Of a stretch of 64,000 nt of DNA, positions 10,583 through 19,169 are shown piece by piece (positions within the stretch are counted from its first letter, which is position 1; the number at the start of each line of letters is the position of its first letter). This stretch comes from Prauserella cavernicola (lineage in GTDB: Bacteria > Actinomycetota > Actinomycetes > Mycobacteriales > Pseudonocardiaceae), in contig NZ_JAENJH010000003.1 of assembly GCF_016595675.1 (NCBI RefSeq), positions 434,001 through 498,000 on the forward strand, written 5' to 3'. A program made the position numbers and the translations under genes. Below the pieces are notes generated by a model. That model made no database searches. It was not told the origin of the DNA and worked only from the letters and a program-made list of their open reading frames with translations.

Positions 10583-11911
10583 ATGTCCATGAACGGCGAG
10601 CAGGTGTACGACAACTTCCAGCAGGGCAAGGGCACGAGCAGGCTTGAGCAGCTCGCCGGCGAGTTGCTCAAGCTGCAGAAGACGTACAAGAACCGCGCCG
10701 AGTCGATCGTCCAGATCCAGGAAGGGATGGGATCGGCCTGGACCGGAGACGGTGCCTCTGCGGCTCGCGAAGGTGCGGGGCCGCTCAAGCCTGCGCTGCT
10801 GGAATCGGCTGGGAACATCGATGCCACCGTCGACTCGGTGCAGACTCAGTCGGGCGACTGGAATCGCGCGGCTCGTTCGGTGGAGCCCGTGCCACCGGCT
10901 CCCGAGAAGCCGAACCCGTGGACAACGGGGCTCAAGGCGGCGATCCCGGTGGCCGGTCCGTTCATGGCATCGGACGACCTGAAGTCGTACCAGTCCGGTG
11001 TCGAGGCCCACAATCGTGCGGCGCAGAACAACGTCGACGTGATGAGCGCGTACTCGAACCAGACCAACAGCAACTCCAGCTTCCCCACCAGCTATGGCGT
11101 CATGCAGCCGGGTGGCGCGGCCATCTCCGTTGCTTCCGGGTCCGCGCCCAACGCCATTTCCGGCGACCTCACCTACTCCGACACCACCACCCGCAGTTCC
11201 ACGGTCGCCGGGCCCGTCGGTAGCGGGGTGCAGCCCGGGAGCGGGCCGGTCAGCGGGGCCGTGCCCAACGTCGGCTCGCCCGTTGCGACCGGATCCGGTG
11301 CGCCCGCGCCGGCTCCGGGGCCCATCGGCCCGTCGGCCGGGACGCCGCCCCCGGCTCCCGCGCCGTCTCCCGGCACGGGCGTCACCGCCGCCGGGGCTGT
11401 TCCCGTCGGTGGCACGTCGTCGACCGGCAACACCTCGCGGCCGGGGAACACACCGGGACGCACGTCGTTCGGCACCACGGCCACACCCAGGACCGGCACC
11501 GGGACCGGTTCCGGCACCTCCCGCGGCACCGGTGAGCGTGCGGGCAGCCGGCTCTACGGGCCCGGTAGCGGATCCGGCTCGGGCGCTGGTGGCGCCGGGC
11601 GTGGAAGCGTCGGAGGCGTCGGCTCCGGCGGGAGCGCCGGAGACGCCGCCGCACGTGCCCTCGGTGCGGGCAAGGGCACCGGGGCCGCGATGCCCGGCGG
11701 TGCCGCCTCCGCCGCCGAGTCGGCCGCCGCCAAGGGCGCCTCGGGCACCAGGGGCGCCGGCATGGGCGCCATGGGACCCGCCGGTGCCGGCCGCGCCAAC
11801 CGCGAGGAGGACGAGGAGCACCAGCGCCCCGAGTACCTGCAGGAGAACGACCCCGACGAGGTCTTCATCGGCGACCTCGGCAAGACCTCGCCGCCGGTGA
11901 TCGGCGAGTGA
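10583..11911 (+). CDS. WxG-containing ESX-substrate-like protein with low-complexity tail
   Basis: 442 residues. The first about 100 are helical and carry a WTG turn (Trp53, GSAWTGDGAS), as in WXG100/PPE-like helical-hairpin proteins. From about residue 170 the protein is Gly/Pro/Ala/Ser/Thr-rich low complexity, ending in an acidic stretch NREEDEEHQRPEYLQ. No signal peptide, so export would need type VII secretion. The following gene encodes an EspG-family chaperone, the usual partner of PPE-type substrates, with overlapping stop and start. No ESX membrane genes (eccB, eccC, eccD) are in the window. Effector activity, if any, is not recognisable. Confidence 0.75.
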   Translation: MSMNGEQVYDNFQQGKGTSRLEQLAGELLKLQKTYKNRAESIVQIQEGMGSAWTGDGASAAREGAGPLKPALLESAGNIDATVDSVQTQSGDWNRAARSVEPVPPAPEKPNPWTTGLKAAIPVAGPFMASDDLKSYQSGVEAHNRAAQNNVDVMSAYSNQTNSNSSFPTSYGVMQPGGAAISVASGSAPNAISGDLTYSDTTTRSSTVAGPVGSGVQPGSGPVSGAVPNVGSPVATGSGAPAPAPGPIGPSAGTPPPAPAPSPGTGVTAAGAVPVGGTSSTGNTSRPGNTPGRTSFGTTATPRTGTGTGSGTSRGTGERAGSRLYGPGSGSGSGAGGAGRGSVGGVGSGGSAGDAAARALGAGKGTGAAMPGGAASAAESAAAKGASGTRGAGMGAMGPAGAGRANREEDEEHQRPEYLQENDPDEVFIGDLGKTSPPVIGE

Positions 11912-12651
11912 GACCGAACAGGGTCGAGCTCCCGCTCGACGTACTCGGCGGCCTGGTCGACCGCGAACGGCTGGGCACGCTGCACGTCGTACTGCAGCCG
12001 GAACCCCGGTGGGTGCCCGACCACGAGCAGGACGCGCTCGAAGCGGCCCTGACCCGCAGCCTCACCGAGGCCGGGCTCGTCGACCGGCGCGGACGCGTCG
12101 AGGTGGAGCTGCTCGACTGGTTGCCGCTGCTCACCACGGCCTCGCTCGAGTACTACGGCTGGATCTCCCACGCCGACACCACGTGGGGCGTGCTCGCCGC
12201 CGCTCGCGGCGTCCAGGGCGTGCTCGCCGTGCGCGGTGGCGACTGGGTCACGCTCACGCCCGTCGGCCGCAACGAGCTCGCCGACGCCTTCGTGGAGCAG
12301 CTTCCCGAGCTCGTTCCCGGCGGCGGCACGCAGTGGTCGGTGCGCGTGATCGACCTGGAGGAGGCCGGTCGCAGCGGGCACGGACGGGGTCTGCCCGCGG
12401 ACGTCGCCGAGATCGTCAAGGTCGTCCAGCGGCCCGTCAGCGGCGGCGGGGAGCTCTACGTCGCGGAGCGCGACGAGCTCGGCCGCTACGACAGGCTCGA
12501 GGCGCCGCTGCACTACGTGGACACCGACTGGGGCCGCTACCTCAACTACACCAGCGGTTCCGGGGACGAGACGGAGATCCACATCGCGCCCGGCAGTCCC
12601 TCGGCCATCAGCGCGACACTGGAGAAGCTGCGCACCACGCTGGCCGGCTGA
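11908..12651 (+). CDS. EspG-family ESX secretion chaperone
   Basis: 247 residues resembling EspG, the cytosolic chaperone that holds PPE-type substrates before type VII export. Seen: the family-like LDWLPLLTTASLEYYGWISH segment (read as two parts) around residues 70-90, alternating strand/helix pattern, and a C-terminal helix. GTG 11908 overlaps the preceding stop by 4 bases, supporting a chaperone-substrate pair. Its stop abuts the stop of the oppositely oriented methyltransferase with no gap. Function is inferred from family resemblance and context. Confidence 0.8.
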   Translation: MRPNRVELPLDVLGGLVDRERLGTLHVVLQPEPRWVPDHEQDALEAALTRSLTEAGLVDRRGRVEVELLDWLPLLTTASLEYYGWISHADTTWGVLAAARGVQGVLAVRGGDWVTLTPVGRNELADAFVEQLPELVPGGGTQWSVRVIDLEEAGRSGHGRGLPADVAEIVKVVQRPVSGGGELYVAERDELGRYDRLEAPLHYVDTDWGRYLNYTSGSGDETEIHIAPGSPSAISATLEKLRTTLAG

Positions 12652-13410
12652 TCAGCCGCGCCGCACCATCTCGAAGCACACCACGGCCGCCGCTGCGGAG
12701 ACGTTGAGCGACTCGACGTCTCCCGGCATCGGGATGGACACCCAGCCTGCGACGTAGCGGGCGACCTCCTCGCTCACGCCCTCGCTCTCGCCGCCGAGCA
12801 CGAACGCGGTGCGCGAGGGCAGGTCGAGGTCGAACAGCGACTCGGCGCCCGACGCGCCCAGCGCGTAGATCGAGTAGCCGGCGTCGGTCAGCTGCTCCAC
12901 GGCGTCGGCCGCGGTCATGCAGCGCAGCACCGGCGCCTTGAACGCGACGCCCGCCGAGGCCTTCACCACCAGCGGATCCAGCGTCGCCACGCCTCGCCGG
13001 GGCACCACGACACCGCCGAAGCCCGCCGCGGTGGCCGTGCGCAGGATCATCCCGACGTTGGCGGGTGTGGTGATGCCGTCCAGCACGAGCACCGGCGACG
13101 GCGGTGTGCTCTCGGCCAGTGCGAGGTCCAGCGGCCGCATCCGGGGCACCACCACATCGGCCAGCACACCCTGGTCCTGCTTGCCGTTGCCCGCCAGCAC
13201 TTTCACGCGATGAGCGGTGGCCCGCTGCACCTGGACGCCCGCGGACCTGGCAGCGCGTTCGATCTCGGTCACCGCCGGTCCCCGCGCGACGTCGGCAAGT
13301 ATCACTTTGTCGACATTCAACGTCGGGTCGGTCAGTGCCTCGAGTACGGGCTTGCGCCCGTAGACGGTCAGAAAGCGGTCCTTCGGGGACACCGCGGCTT
13401 CGTCACCCAC
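12652..13410 (-). CDS. SpoU/TrmH family RNA 2'-O-methyltransferase
   Basis: SPOUT-fold methyltransferase that uses S-adenosylmethionine to modify rRNA or tRNA ribose. 252 residues: an N-terminal substrate-binding domain with VYGRKPVLEAL, then motif 1 TTPANVGMILRTA, motif 2 FVLGGESEGVSEE and motif 3 VSIPMPGDVESLNVSAAAAV, which forms the knot. GTG start at 13410. It resembles TsnR/RlmB-like enzymes, but the exact nucleotide target cannot be read from sequence. Convergent with the EspG-type gene. Confidence 0.88.
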   Translation of the reverse strand: MGDEAAVSPKDRFLTVYGRKPVLEALTDPTLNVDKVILADVARGPAVTEIERAARSAGVQVQRATAHRVKVLAGNGKQDQGVLADVVVPRMRPLDLALAESTPPSPVLVLDGITTPANVGMILRTATAAGFGGVVVPRRGVATLDPLVVKASAGVAFKAPVLRCMTAADAVEQLTDAGYSIYALGASGAESLFDLDLPSRTAFVLGGESEGVSEEVARYVAGWVSIPMPGDVESLNVSAAAAVVCFEMVRRG

Positions 13411-13445
13411 GGCGGAAAGTCTCCCATCTGTGCCAGGATCGGCTC

Positions 13446-14852
13446 ATGTCCGACCGTCTCTCCGCGCTGGACGCCTCGTTCCTGTACGTGGAGGAACCGG
13501 CCACGCCGATGCACGTCGGCAGCGTGGCCGTCTTCGACCGACCCCGAGCCGGTTTCGACTACAGCGCCCTGCTCGCGCTGGTCAACCAGCGGCTCGGGTA
13601 CCTGCCCCGTTACCGGCAGCGGGCGTTGCCGGTGCCGGGTCACCTCGCCAGACCGGTGTGGGTCGACGACGTCGACTTCGACCTCAACTACCACGTCCGG
13701 CGCTCGGCGCTGCCCGCTCCGGGCACCGACGAGCAGCTGTTCGACCTGGTCGCGCGGCTCATGGCCCGGCCGCTCGACCGTGAGCGCCCGCTGTGGGAGA
13801 CGTATTTCATCGAGGGCCTCACCGACAACCGCGTCGCGCTGGTCACCAAGACCCACCAGTCGCTGGTCGACGGCATCGGCACCGTCGACCTGGCCCAGCT
13901 CATCCTCGACGCCGCCACCGCCGACCGCGACCCCGGCGAGGACACGTGGGCGCCGCGCAGGCCACCCAACCGCGCACAGCTGGTACTCGACGCCATCGGC
14001 GAGGCCGTGCAGCGGCCGGGTGAGCTCGTCGAGAACGCGCGCTCGGCGGCCAGGGACCTCACGGCGACCGCCGAGCGGGCCGTCGGCACGGTCGGCGGGA
14101 TCGCCTCGGCGTTGCGCATCGTCGCCAAGCCCGCGCCGGTGAGCCCGCTGAACTGCCACGTCTCCGGCGGCCGGGTCTTCGCGGGCCTGCGCACGAGCCT
14201 TGACGACTTCCGCAAGATCCGCGCCCAGCACAGCTGCACCGTCAACGACGCCGTGTTCGCGGTGCTCACCGGCGCGCTGCGCGCGTGGCTGGGGTCGCGT
14301 GGGCGCACGCCGGACCCGCAGGCGACCGTGCGCGCGCTCGTGCCGTTGGCCGTGCTCGACCCGGACTCGGCCGAGTTCTCCTCGGCAGGCCTGGTCAACA
14401 ACGCCGTCAAGCCCTACCTGGTGGATCTGCCCGTCGGCGAGGCCGACCCGGTGTTGCGGCTGCAGCACATCGCGCACGCGATGGCCGAACAGCTCGACGC
14501 CGAGCGCTCGGTGGCCGCGCGGGCCATGCTCAAGGTCGGCGGATTCGCTCCCGCGACCATGCACTCGCTCGCGGCGCGCGCCGCCGGGTCGTTCTCGGGG
14601 CGGATCTTCAACGTGCTCGTCGCCAACTCACCGGGCCCGCAGGAACCCGTCTACGCCGGGTCGGCGAGGATGGCAGCGATCTATCCGGTGATGCCGCTCG
14701 CTCGCGACCAAGCGCTGGCGATCGGGGTGACCTCGTACCACGGAGGCGTCTACTTCGGACTCAACGGCGATCGCAAGGCGTTGTACGACGTCGGTGTGGT
14801 GGCGGAGATGATCGAAGAGGCGCTGGAGGAACTGAAGGGGACGAACTGGTGA
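13446..14852 (+). CDS. WS/DGAT-family O-acyltransferase
   Basis: 468-residue wax ester synthase/diacylglycerol acyltransferase family protein, which would acylate diacylglycerol or alcohols from acyl-CoA. N-terminus MSDRLSALDASFLYVEEP and the PLW segment (RERPLWETYFIEGL) are typical. The active-site motif normally HHxxxDG reads HQSLVDG at residues 137-143: the second, catalytic His is Gln138. A C-terminal NVLVANSPGPQEP block is present. ATG 13446 is the first plausible start; the frame is open further upstream through the divergent gene. It is translationally coupled to the DUF6912-like gene. A relative of Rv3234c (tgs3) by position. Confidence 0.87.
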   Translation: MSDRLSALDASFLYVEEPATPMHVGSVAVFDRPRAGFDYSALLALVNQRLGYLPRYRQRALPVPGHLARPVWVDDVDFDLNYHVRRSALPAPGTDEQLFDLVARLMARPLDRERPLWETYFIEGLTDNRVALVTKTHQSLVDGIGTVDLAQLILDAATADRDPGEDTWAPRRPPNRAQLVLDAIGEAVQRPGELVENARSAARDLTATAERAVGTVGGIASALRIVAKPAPVSPLNCHVSGGRVFAGLRTSLDDFRKIRAQHSCTVNDAVFAVLTGALRAWLGSRGRTPDPQATVRALVPLAVLDPDSAEFSSAGLVNNAVKPYLVDLPVGEADPVLRLQHIAHAMAEQLDAERSVAARAMLKVGGFAPATMHSLAARAAGSFSGRIFNVLVANSPGPQEPVYAGSARMAAIYPVMPLARDQALAIGVTSYHGGVYFGLNGDRKALYDVGVVAEMIEEALEELKGTNW

Positions 14853-15358
14853 GGGTCTACCTGCCTGCGACGATCGGCATTCTGCGGCAACTGGTCGCCG
14901 ATGGTGAGTTCCGGCCGCTCAGCGGCACCGGGTTCGCGCTCACCCCGGCGCTGCGAGAGTCCTACGTCAGCGGTTCGACGGAGGAACTGGAGTACGCGGC
15001 GCTGCTCGACGCGGCACGCGCCTCCCTGCGGTTGATCGCCACCGCCCAGGAGGGTGAGGGCGAGGACAAGGCGCTGCCGAGGCGGGTCGTGATCTCCGCC
15101 GACGTGGAGAACGCGACGTTGCGCCCTGACCTCGACCACGCCGTGGTGCGCCTGTCGGGTCCGGTCGCGTTGTCGGACGTCGCTGCCGTGCACGTCGACG
15201 CCCCCGAGGCGGAGCCGGCCGTGCTGGCCGCCGCCGAGGTGATCGACGCGGCGGATCTGGGCGACCCGGACGCCGAATTCACCCTCGGGGATGTCGAGGA
15301 TCACGAGCTCGCCTGGTACGCGCCTCAGGAACTGCCCTTCCTGCTCGAGCTCATGTAA
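14849..15358 (+). CDS. DUF6912-like conserved protein
   Basis: 169-residue acidic protein. GTG 14849 overlaps the acyltransferase stop by 4 bases. It begins VRVYLPATIGILRQL and has a C-terminal ELAWYAPQELPFLLELM. The pattern matches a conserved actinobacterial family annotated DUF6912, of unknown function. No signal peptide, membrane segment or catalytic motif was seen. Co-translation with the WS/DGAT protein suggests a shared role, but that is inference only. Confidence 0.72.
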   Translation: MRVYLPATIGILRQLVADGEFRPLSGTGFALTPALRESYVSGSTEELEYAALLDAARASLRLIATAQEGEGEDKALPRRVVISADVENATLRPDLDHAVVRLSGPVALSDVAAVHVDAPEAEPAVLAAAEVIDAADLGDPDAEFTLGDVEDHELAWYAPQELPFLLELM

Positions 15359-15409
15359 CCATGAGGTCAGGCCGCCCACGAAGCGGAGGATTCGGAGGCG
15401 ATACTGACC

Positions 15410-17038
15410 ATGGACGCCGTCACAGCTGTACCGGCACCCAGAAACGAACCGGTGCGCACGTACGCGCCCGGCACCGCGGAGCGTGAGTCGCTCCAGCGCA
15501 GACTGAGTGAGCTCAAGAGCGACAAGCACGAGCTGACCCAGACCATCGGCGGCAGGCGTTCCCTCGCGGGAGGACAGCCGTTCGACGTCGTGCAGCCCCA
15601 CGACCACGGACATGTTCTGGGCGTGAGCGCGCAGGCGACCCACGACGACGTCGCCGAGGCCGTGCGCGCCGCCAAGGCCGCGGCCACCGAATGGCAGGAG
15701 CTGCCGTTCGACGAGCGCGCCGCCGTGTTCCTGCGGGCCGCCGACCTGCTCGCGGGCCCCTACCGCGACACGATCAACGCCGCGACCATGCTCGGCCAGT
15801 CGAAGTCGGTGCAGCAGGCCGAGATCGACGCCGCGTGCGAGCTGATCGACTTCCTGCGGTTCAACGCGAGCTACGCGCGGCGCATCCACGCCGAGCAGCC
15901 GAACTCGGTGCCCGGCGCCTGGAACCGCATGGAGTACCGGCCGCTCGACGGTTTCGTCGTGGCCATCACGCCGTTCAACTTCACCGCCATCGCGGGCAAC
16001 CTGCCCAGCGCGCCGGCACTGATGGGCAACACGGTCGTGTGGAAGCCGACGCCGTCGCAGCAGCTCGCCGCGCACTTCACGATGCAGGTGTTCGAGGAGG
16101 CGGGGCTGCCGCCAGGGGTGATCAACCTGGTGACCGGACACGGCCAGGCCGTCAGTGAGGTCGCCCTCGCCGATCCCGGGTTCGCCGGCCTGCACTTCAC
16201 GGGTTCCACAGCCACGTTCAAGCTGTTGTGGCGCACGATCGCGGAGAACCTCGACCACTACGGTTCGTACCCGAGGATCGTCGGCGAGACCGGCGGCAAG
16301 GACTTCGTCGTGGCGCATTCGTCGGCGGACCCGGACAAGCTCGTCGCCGCGCTCGTGCGCGGTGCCTTCGAGTACCAGGGCCAGAAGTGCTCCGCGGCCT
16401 CCCGCGCGTACCTGCCCCGGTCGCTATGGGAGGGCGGCGTGCGCGAGCAGCTCGCGGACCTGACCAGGACGGTGAAGTACGGCGACGTCTCGGACCTCTC
16501 GCTCTTCGGCGGAGCGGTGATCGACGCGAGGGCGTTCGCGAAGCACAAGGCGCTGTTGTCGAGTGTGGACGGTGATCCGGCGCTGGAGGTACTGGTCGGC
16601 GGAGGGTGCGACGACCAGATCGGCTACTTCGTGGAGCCGACCGTGCTGGTGACCGACGACCCCGCGCACGAGGTGCTGTCCACCGAGTACTTCGGACCCA
16701 TCCTCGCCGTCCACGTCTATCCCGACGACCAGTTCGAGCGCGTGCTCGAGCTGGTCGACACCAGCGCGCCGTACGCGCTCACGGGCGCGGTGTTCGCCGA
16801 CGACCGGGCCGCGGTGCAGCAGGCGCACCGGGCGCTGCGGTTCACGGCGGGCAACTTCTACGTCAACGACAAGCCGACCGGCTCGATCGTGGGCCAGCAG
16901 CCCTTCGGCGGGGCGAGGGCGTCGGGCACCAACGACAAGGCGGGTTCGATGTTCAACCTGCTGCGCTGGACCAGCCCGCGCTCGATCAAGGAGACCTTCG
17001 ACGCGCCGACGTCGATCACCTATCCGCACATGGGCTGA
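15410..17038 (+). CDS. pruA: L-glutamate gamma-semialdehyde dehydrogenase (P5C dehydrogenase)
   Basis: Oxidises glutamate-5-semialdehyde (from pyrroline-5-carboxylate) to glutamate with NAD+, the second step of proline breakdown. 542 residues, full length for the type 1 family. Seen: catalytic Cys327 in GQKCSAASRAYL, general base Glu293 in GETGGKDFV, and the NAD-binding FTGSTATF. The ATG at 15410 follows GAGGCG. No proline dehydrogenase is adjacent. A strong terminator hairpin follows 8 bases after the stop. Confidence 0.95.
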   Translation: MDAVTAVPAPRNEPVRTYAPGTAERESLQRRLSELKSDKHELTQTIGGRRSLAGGQPFDVVQPHDHGHVLGVSAQATHDDVAEAVRAAKAAATEWQELPFDERAAVFLRAADLLAGPYRDTINAATMLGQSKSVQQAEIDAACELIDFLRFNASYARRIHAEQPNSVPGAWNRMEYRPLDGFVVAITPFNFTAIAGNLPSAPALMGNTVVWKPTPSQQLAAHFTMQVFEEAGLPPGVINLVTGHGQAVSEVALADPGFAGLHFTGSTATFKLLWRTIAENLDHYGSYPRIVGETGGKDFVVAHSSADPDKLVAALVRGAFEYQGQKCSAASRAYLPRSLWEGGVREQLADLTRTVKYGDVSDLSLFGGAVIDARAFAKHKALLSSVDGDPALEVLVGGGCDDQIGYFVEPTVLVTDDPAHEVLSTEYFGPILAVHVYPDDQFERVLELVDTSAPYALTGAVFADDRAAVQQAHRALRFTAGNFYVNDKPTGSIVGQQPFGGARASGTNDKAGSMFNLLRWTSPRSIKETFDAPTSITYPHMG

Positions 17039-17046
17039 GCAAACGA

Positions 17047-17079
17047 AATCCCCCAAGGGCTCGGTGCCCTTGGGGGATT
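17047..17079 (+). terminator. Terminator between pruA and lipoprotein gene
   Basis: Arms AATCCCCCAAGGGC and GCCCTTGGGGGATT around a TCGGT loop form a perfect 14-bp stem. It lies between convergent genes (pruA + and the 17098 gene -), so it is probably bidirectional. Confidence 0.85.
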
Positions 17080-17097
17080 CGTGTGTCCGGTGTGGCG

Positions 17098-17919
17098 TCA
17101 GCCGACCGGCATCTCGCCGACCTGGTCGGCGGGCGGCGCCTCGACGTTGACGTCGGTGCCCCAGTCGGTGTACTTCATGGTCATCTTGGCTTCCTGGCCA
17201 CCGGCGCCGGCGGACTCCATGATCTTGCCCATGTCCATGACGACCTGGACCGGCAGCTGGTCGCTGTTCAGCCACAGCTCCATCGGCAGCTTCTCGGGGA
17301 GCTGGTCGAGCTGCTCCTGCGGGATGTCGGACGTGGTGCCCATCTCGCCGGCGATCTTCTTGAAGTCCAGGTCGATCGTGTAGTGAGTGACCTCCTGGCC
17401 TTCCAGGTTGGTCTGCTCGCTGTTGGTGATCTCGCCTGCGTCCTTGATGAAGTCCAGCATCTTGGTCGGGTCGCTCTGCTCCATCGAGCTGCCCAGCTGC
17501 TTGGACATGGGGTCGTTGCCGTCGGTGGGCAGCTTCGCCCACTGCTTGCCGCCGGTCTGGGCCTCCATGCCGGGCATCTTCATGTAGATCGCCTTGTCGA
17601 CCAGGCGCATCTCGATGGTCTGGCCCATGGCGTCCATGTTCATGGACATCTTGGTGTCGGCACCCTCGTAGGAGGCCTCACCGGTGGCCGTCATCTGCAT
17701 GCCGGCCATGTTCATGTCCATCGAGAACTTCGACGACTTCGCCTCGGTCGTCTTCTCGGATGCGGCGGCCGCGAGCTGCTGCGGGTCGCTGAAGAAGTTG
17801 GAGGAGGCGTCGCCGCCCGAGTTACCCCCCAGGGCTCCGCCGTTGTCGCCGTCGCTGCCACAGCCGCTGAGCGCGATGACCAGCGCGAAACCGCTGGCCG
17901 CCAAAGCCGTCTTCCGCAT
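17098..17919 (-). CDS. LppX/LprG-like surface lipoprotein
   Basis: 273-residue lipoprotein: signal peptide MRKTALAASGFALVIALSGC with lipobox ALSGC, then a Gly/Ser spacer. The mature part is very rich in Met, Asp and Lys, with repeated strand pattern (FSMDMNMAGMQMTATGEA, KMSMNMDAMGQTIEM), compatible with the half-barrel fold of the LppX/LprAFG or DUF6612 lipoproteins that bind lipids. The ATG at 17919 is preceded by AAGGGGAC. High Met content is unusual and could reflect metal contact, but no defined metal motif is seen. Ligand unknown. Confidence 0.75.
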   Translation of the reverse strand: MRKTALAASGFALVIALSGCGSDGDNGGALGGNSGGDASSNFFSDPQQLAAAASEKTTEAKSSKFSMDMNMAGMQMTATGEASYEGADTKMSMNMDAMGQTIEMRLVDKAIYMKMPGMEAQTGGKQWAKLPTDGNDPMSKQLGSSMEQSDPTKMLDFIKDAGEITNSEQTNLEGQEVTHYTIDLDFKKIAGEMGTTSDIPQEQLDQLPEKLPMELWLNSDQLPVQVVMDMGKIMESAGAGGQEAKMTMKYTDWGTDVNVEAPPADQVGEMPVG

Positions 17920-18040
17920 GAAGTCCCCTTGTAAGTCTGTACGTGTGGGCTGTCCGCCCGCTTCACATGGGACGGACGAACTCCCTTGAGGGTTCCATGC
18001 TCACCTGCGAGCTTTTACATCGCCATAACCTTCGGGCGCT

Positions 18041-19048
18041 TCACTGCTGCTCGAGACCGGCACGTGAGGCCAGGAGCCTGCGCAGCGACTCGAGCCTGCC
18101 GGGCCGCGCCTGACCGGTCCCGACCACCTCGTCCAGCGCGCAGTCCGGGTCCTCCGGCGGGCCGAGGTGACCACAGCCGGAGGGGCACTCCTCGGCTGCC
18201 TCGGCGAACTCGGGAAACGAGGACACGATGTCGTCGGCGGTGACGTGGGCGAGGCCGAACGAGCGCACACCCGGGGTGTCGATCACCCAGCCGCCGTCGG
18301 GCAGGGGGAGGGCGACGGCGCTGACCGACGTGTGCCTGCCCTTGCCGACCGCGCTGACCACCCCGGTCGCGAGGCCGGCGTCCGGTACGAGGCGGTTCAC
18401 CAGCGTCGACTTGCCGACGCCGGAGTGCCCGACCAGCGCGGAGACATGGCCGTCGAGCCGTTCGCGCAGGCCCTCGGGTTCCTCGTCGTGCCGGGTGACG
18501 ATCGCGGGCACGGCCAGGTCGGAGTAGGAGGCGAGCAGCTCGCTGGGATCGGCGAGGTCGGCCTTGGTCAGGCACAGCACCGGCTCGAGGCCACCCGAGT
18601 AGCAGGCGACCAGGCACCGGTCGATGAACCCGGTCCTGGGCGGTGGGTCGGCGAGCGAGGTGACGATGAGCAGCTGCTCGGCGTTGGCGACGACCACGCG
18701 CTCGTACGGGTCGGTGTCGTCGGCGGTGCGCCGCAGCAGGCTGTCGCGGTCGTCGACGCGCACGATCCTGGCGAGCGTGTCGGGCCTGCCGCTGACGTCG
18801 CCGACCAGGCCGACCGTGTCGCCGACCACCACGGGCGTGCGGCCGAGCTCGCGCGCCCGCATGGCCGTGACGACCCGCGTGGGGTCTCCGTCGACCGCGC
18901 AGGTCCAGCGCCCGCGGTCGACGCCCGTCACCATGGCGGGTGACGCGTCGGCGTGGGCCGGGCGGCGCTTGCTCCGAGGGCGGGTCCCCTTGCCGGGACG
19001 CACCCTGACATCGCTCTCGTCGAGCTTGCGCCAGTCGCTGCGGGCCAA
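18041..19048 (-). CDS. rsgA: Ribosome small-subunit-dependent GTPase A
   Basis: Circularly permuted GTPase that checks late 30S subunit maturation. An N-terminal OB-fold (about 50-120) is followed by G4 LTKADL, then G1 VGHSGVGKST (about residue 204) and G3 DTPGVRSFG, the permuted order that defines YjeQ/RsgA. The C-terminal zinc site is CPSGCGHLGPPEDPDC. TTG at 19048 is chosen because GGAGGG lies 10 bases upstream and the product starts like homologues (ARSDWRKLDESDV); a longer open frame to 19153 lacks such support. 335 residues. Divergent from the SRAP gene. Confidence 0.93.
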   Translation of the reverse strand: MARSDWRKLDESDVRVRPGKGTRPRSKRRPAHADASPAMVTGVDRGRWTCAVDGDPTRVVTAMRARELGRTPVVVGDTVGLVGDVSGRPDTLARIVRVDDRDSLLRRTADDTDPYERVVVANAEQLLIVTSLADPPPRTGFIDRCLVACYSGGLEPVLCLTKADLADPSELLASYSDLAVPAIVTRHDEEPEGLRERLDGHVSALVGHSGVGKSTLVNRLVPDAGLATGVVSAVGKGRHTSVSAVALPLPDGGWVIDTPGVRSFGLAHVTADDIVSSFPEFAEAAEECPSGCGHLGPPEDPDCALDEVVGTGQARPGRLESLRRLLASRAGLEQQ

Positions 19049-19169
19049 ACCGTCACACCCTCCGGTCGTGGTGATACCAGCACCGATGATCCCCCATGGC
19101 GCTCGCCAGGGCCCACCAACCGTGCCACGATGGCGCTCTACAGCCACGAACAAGGGGAGGCCGATCTCA

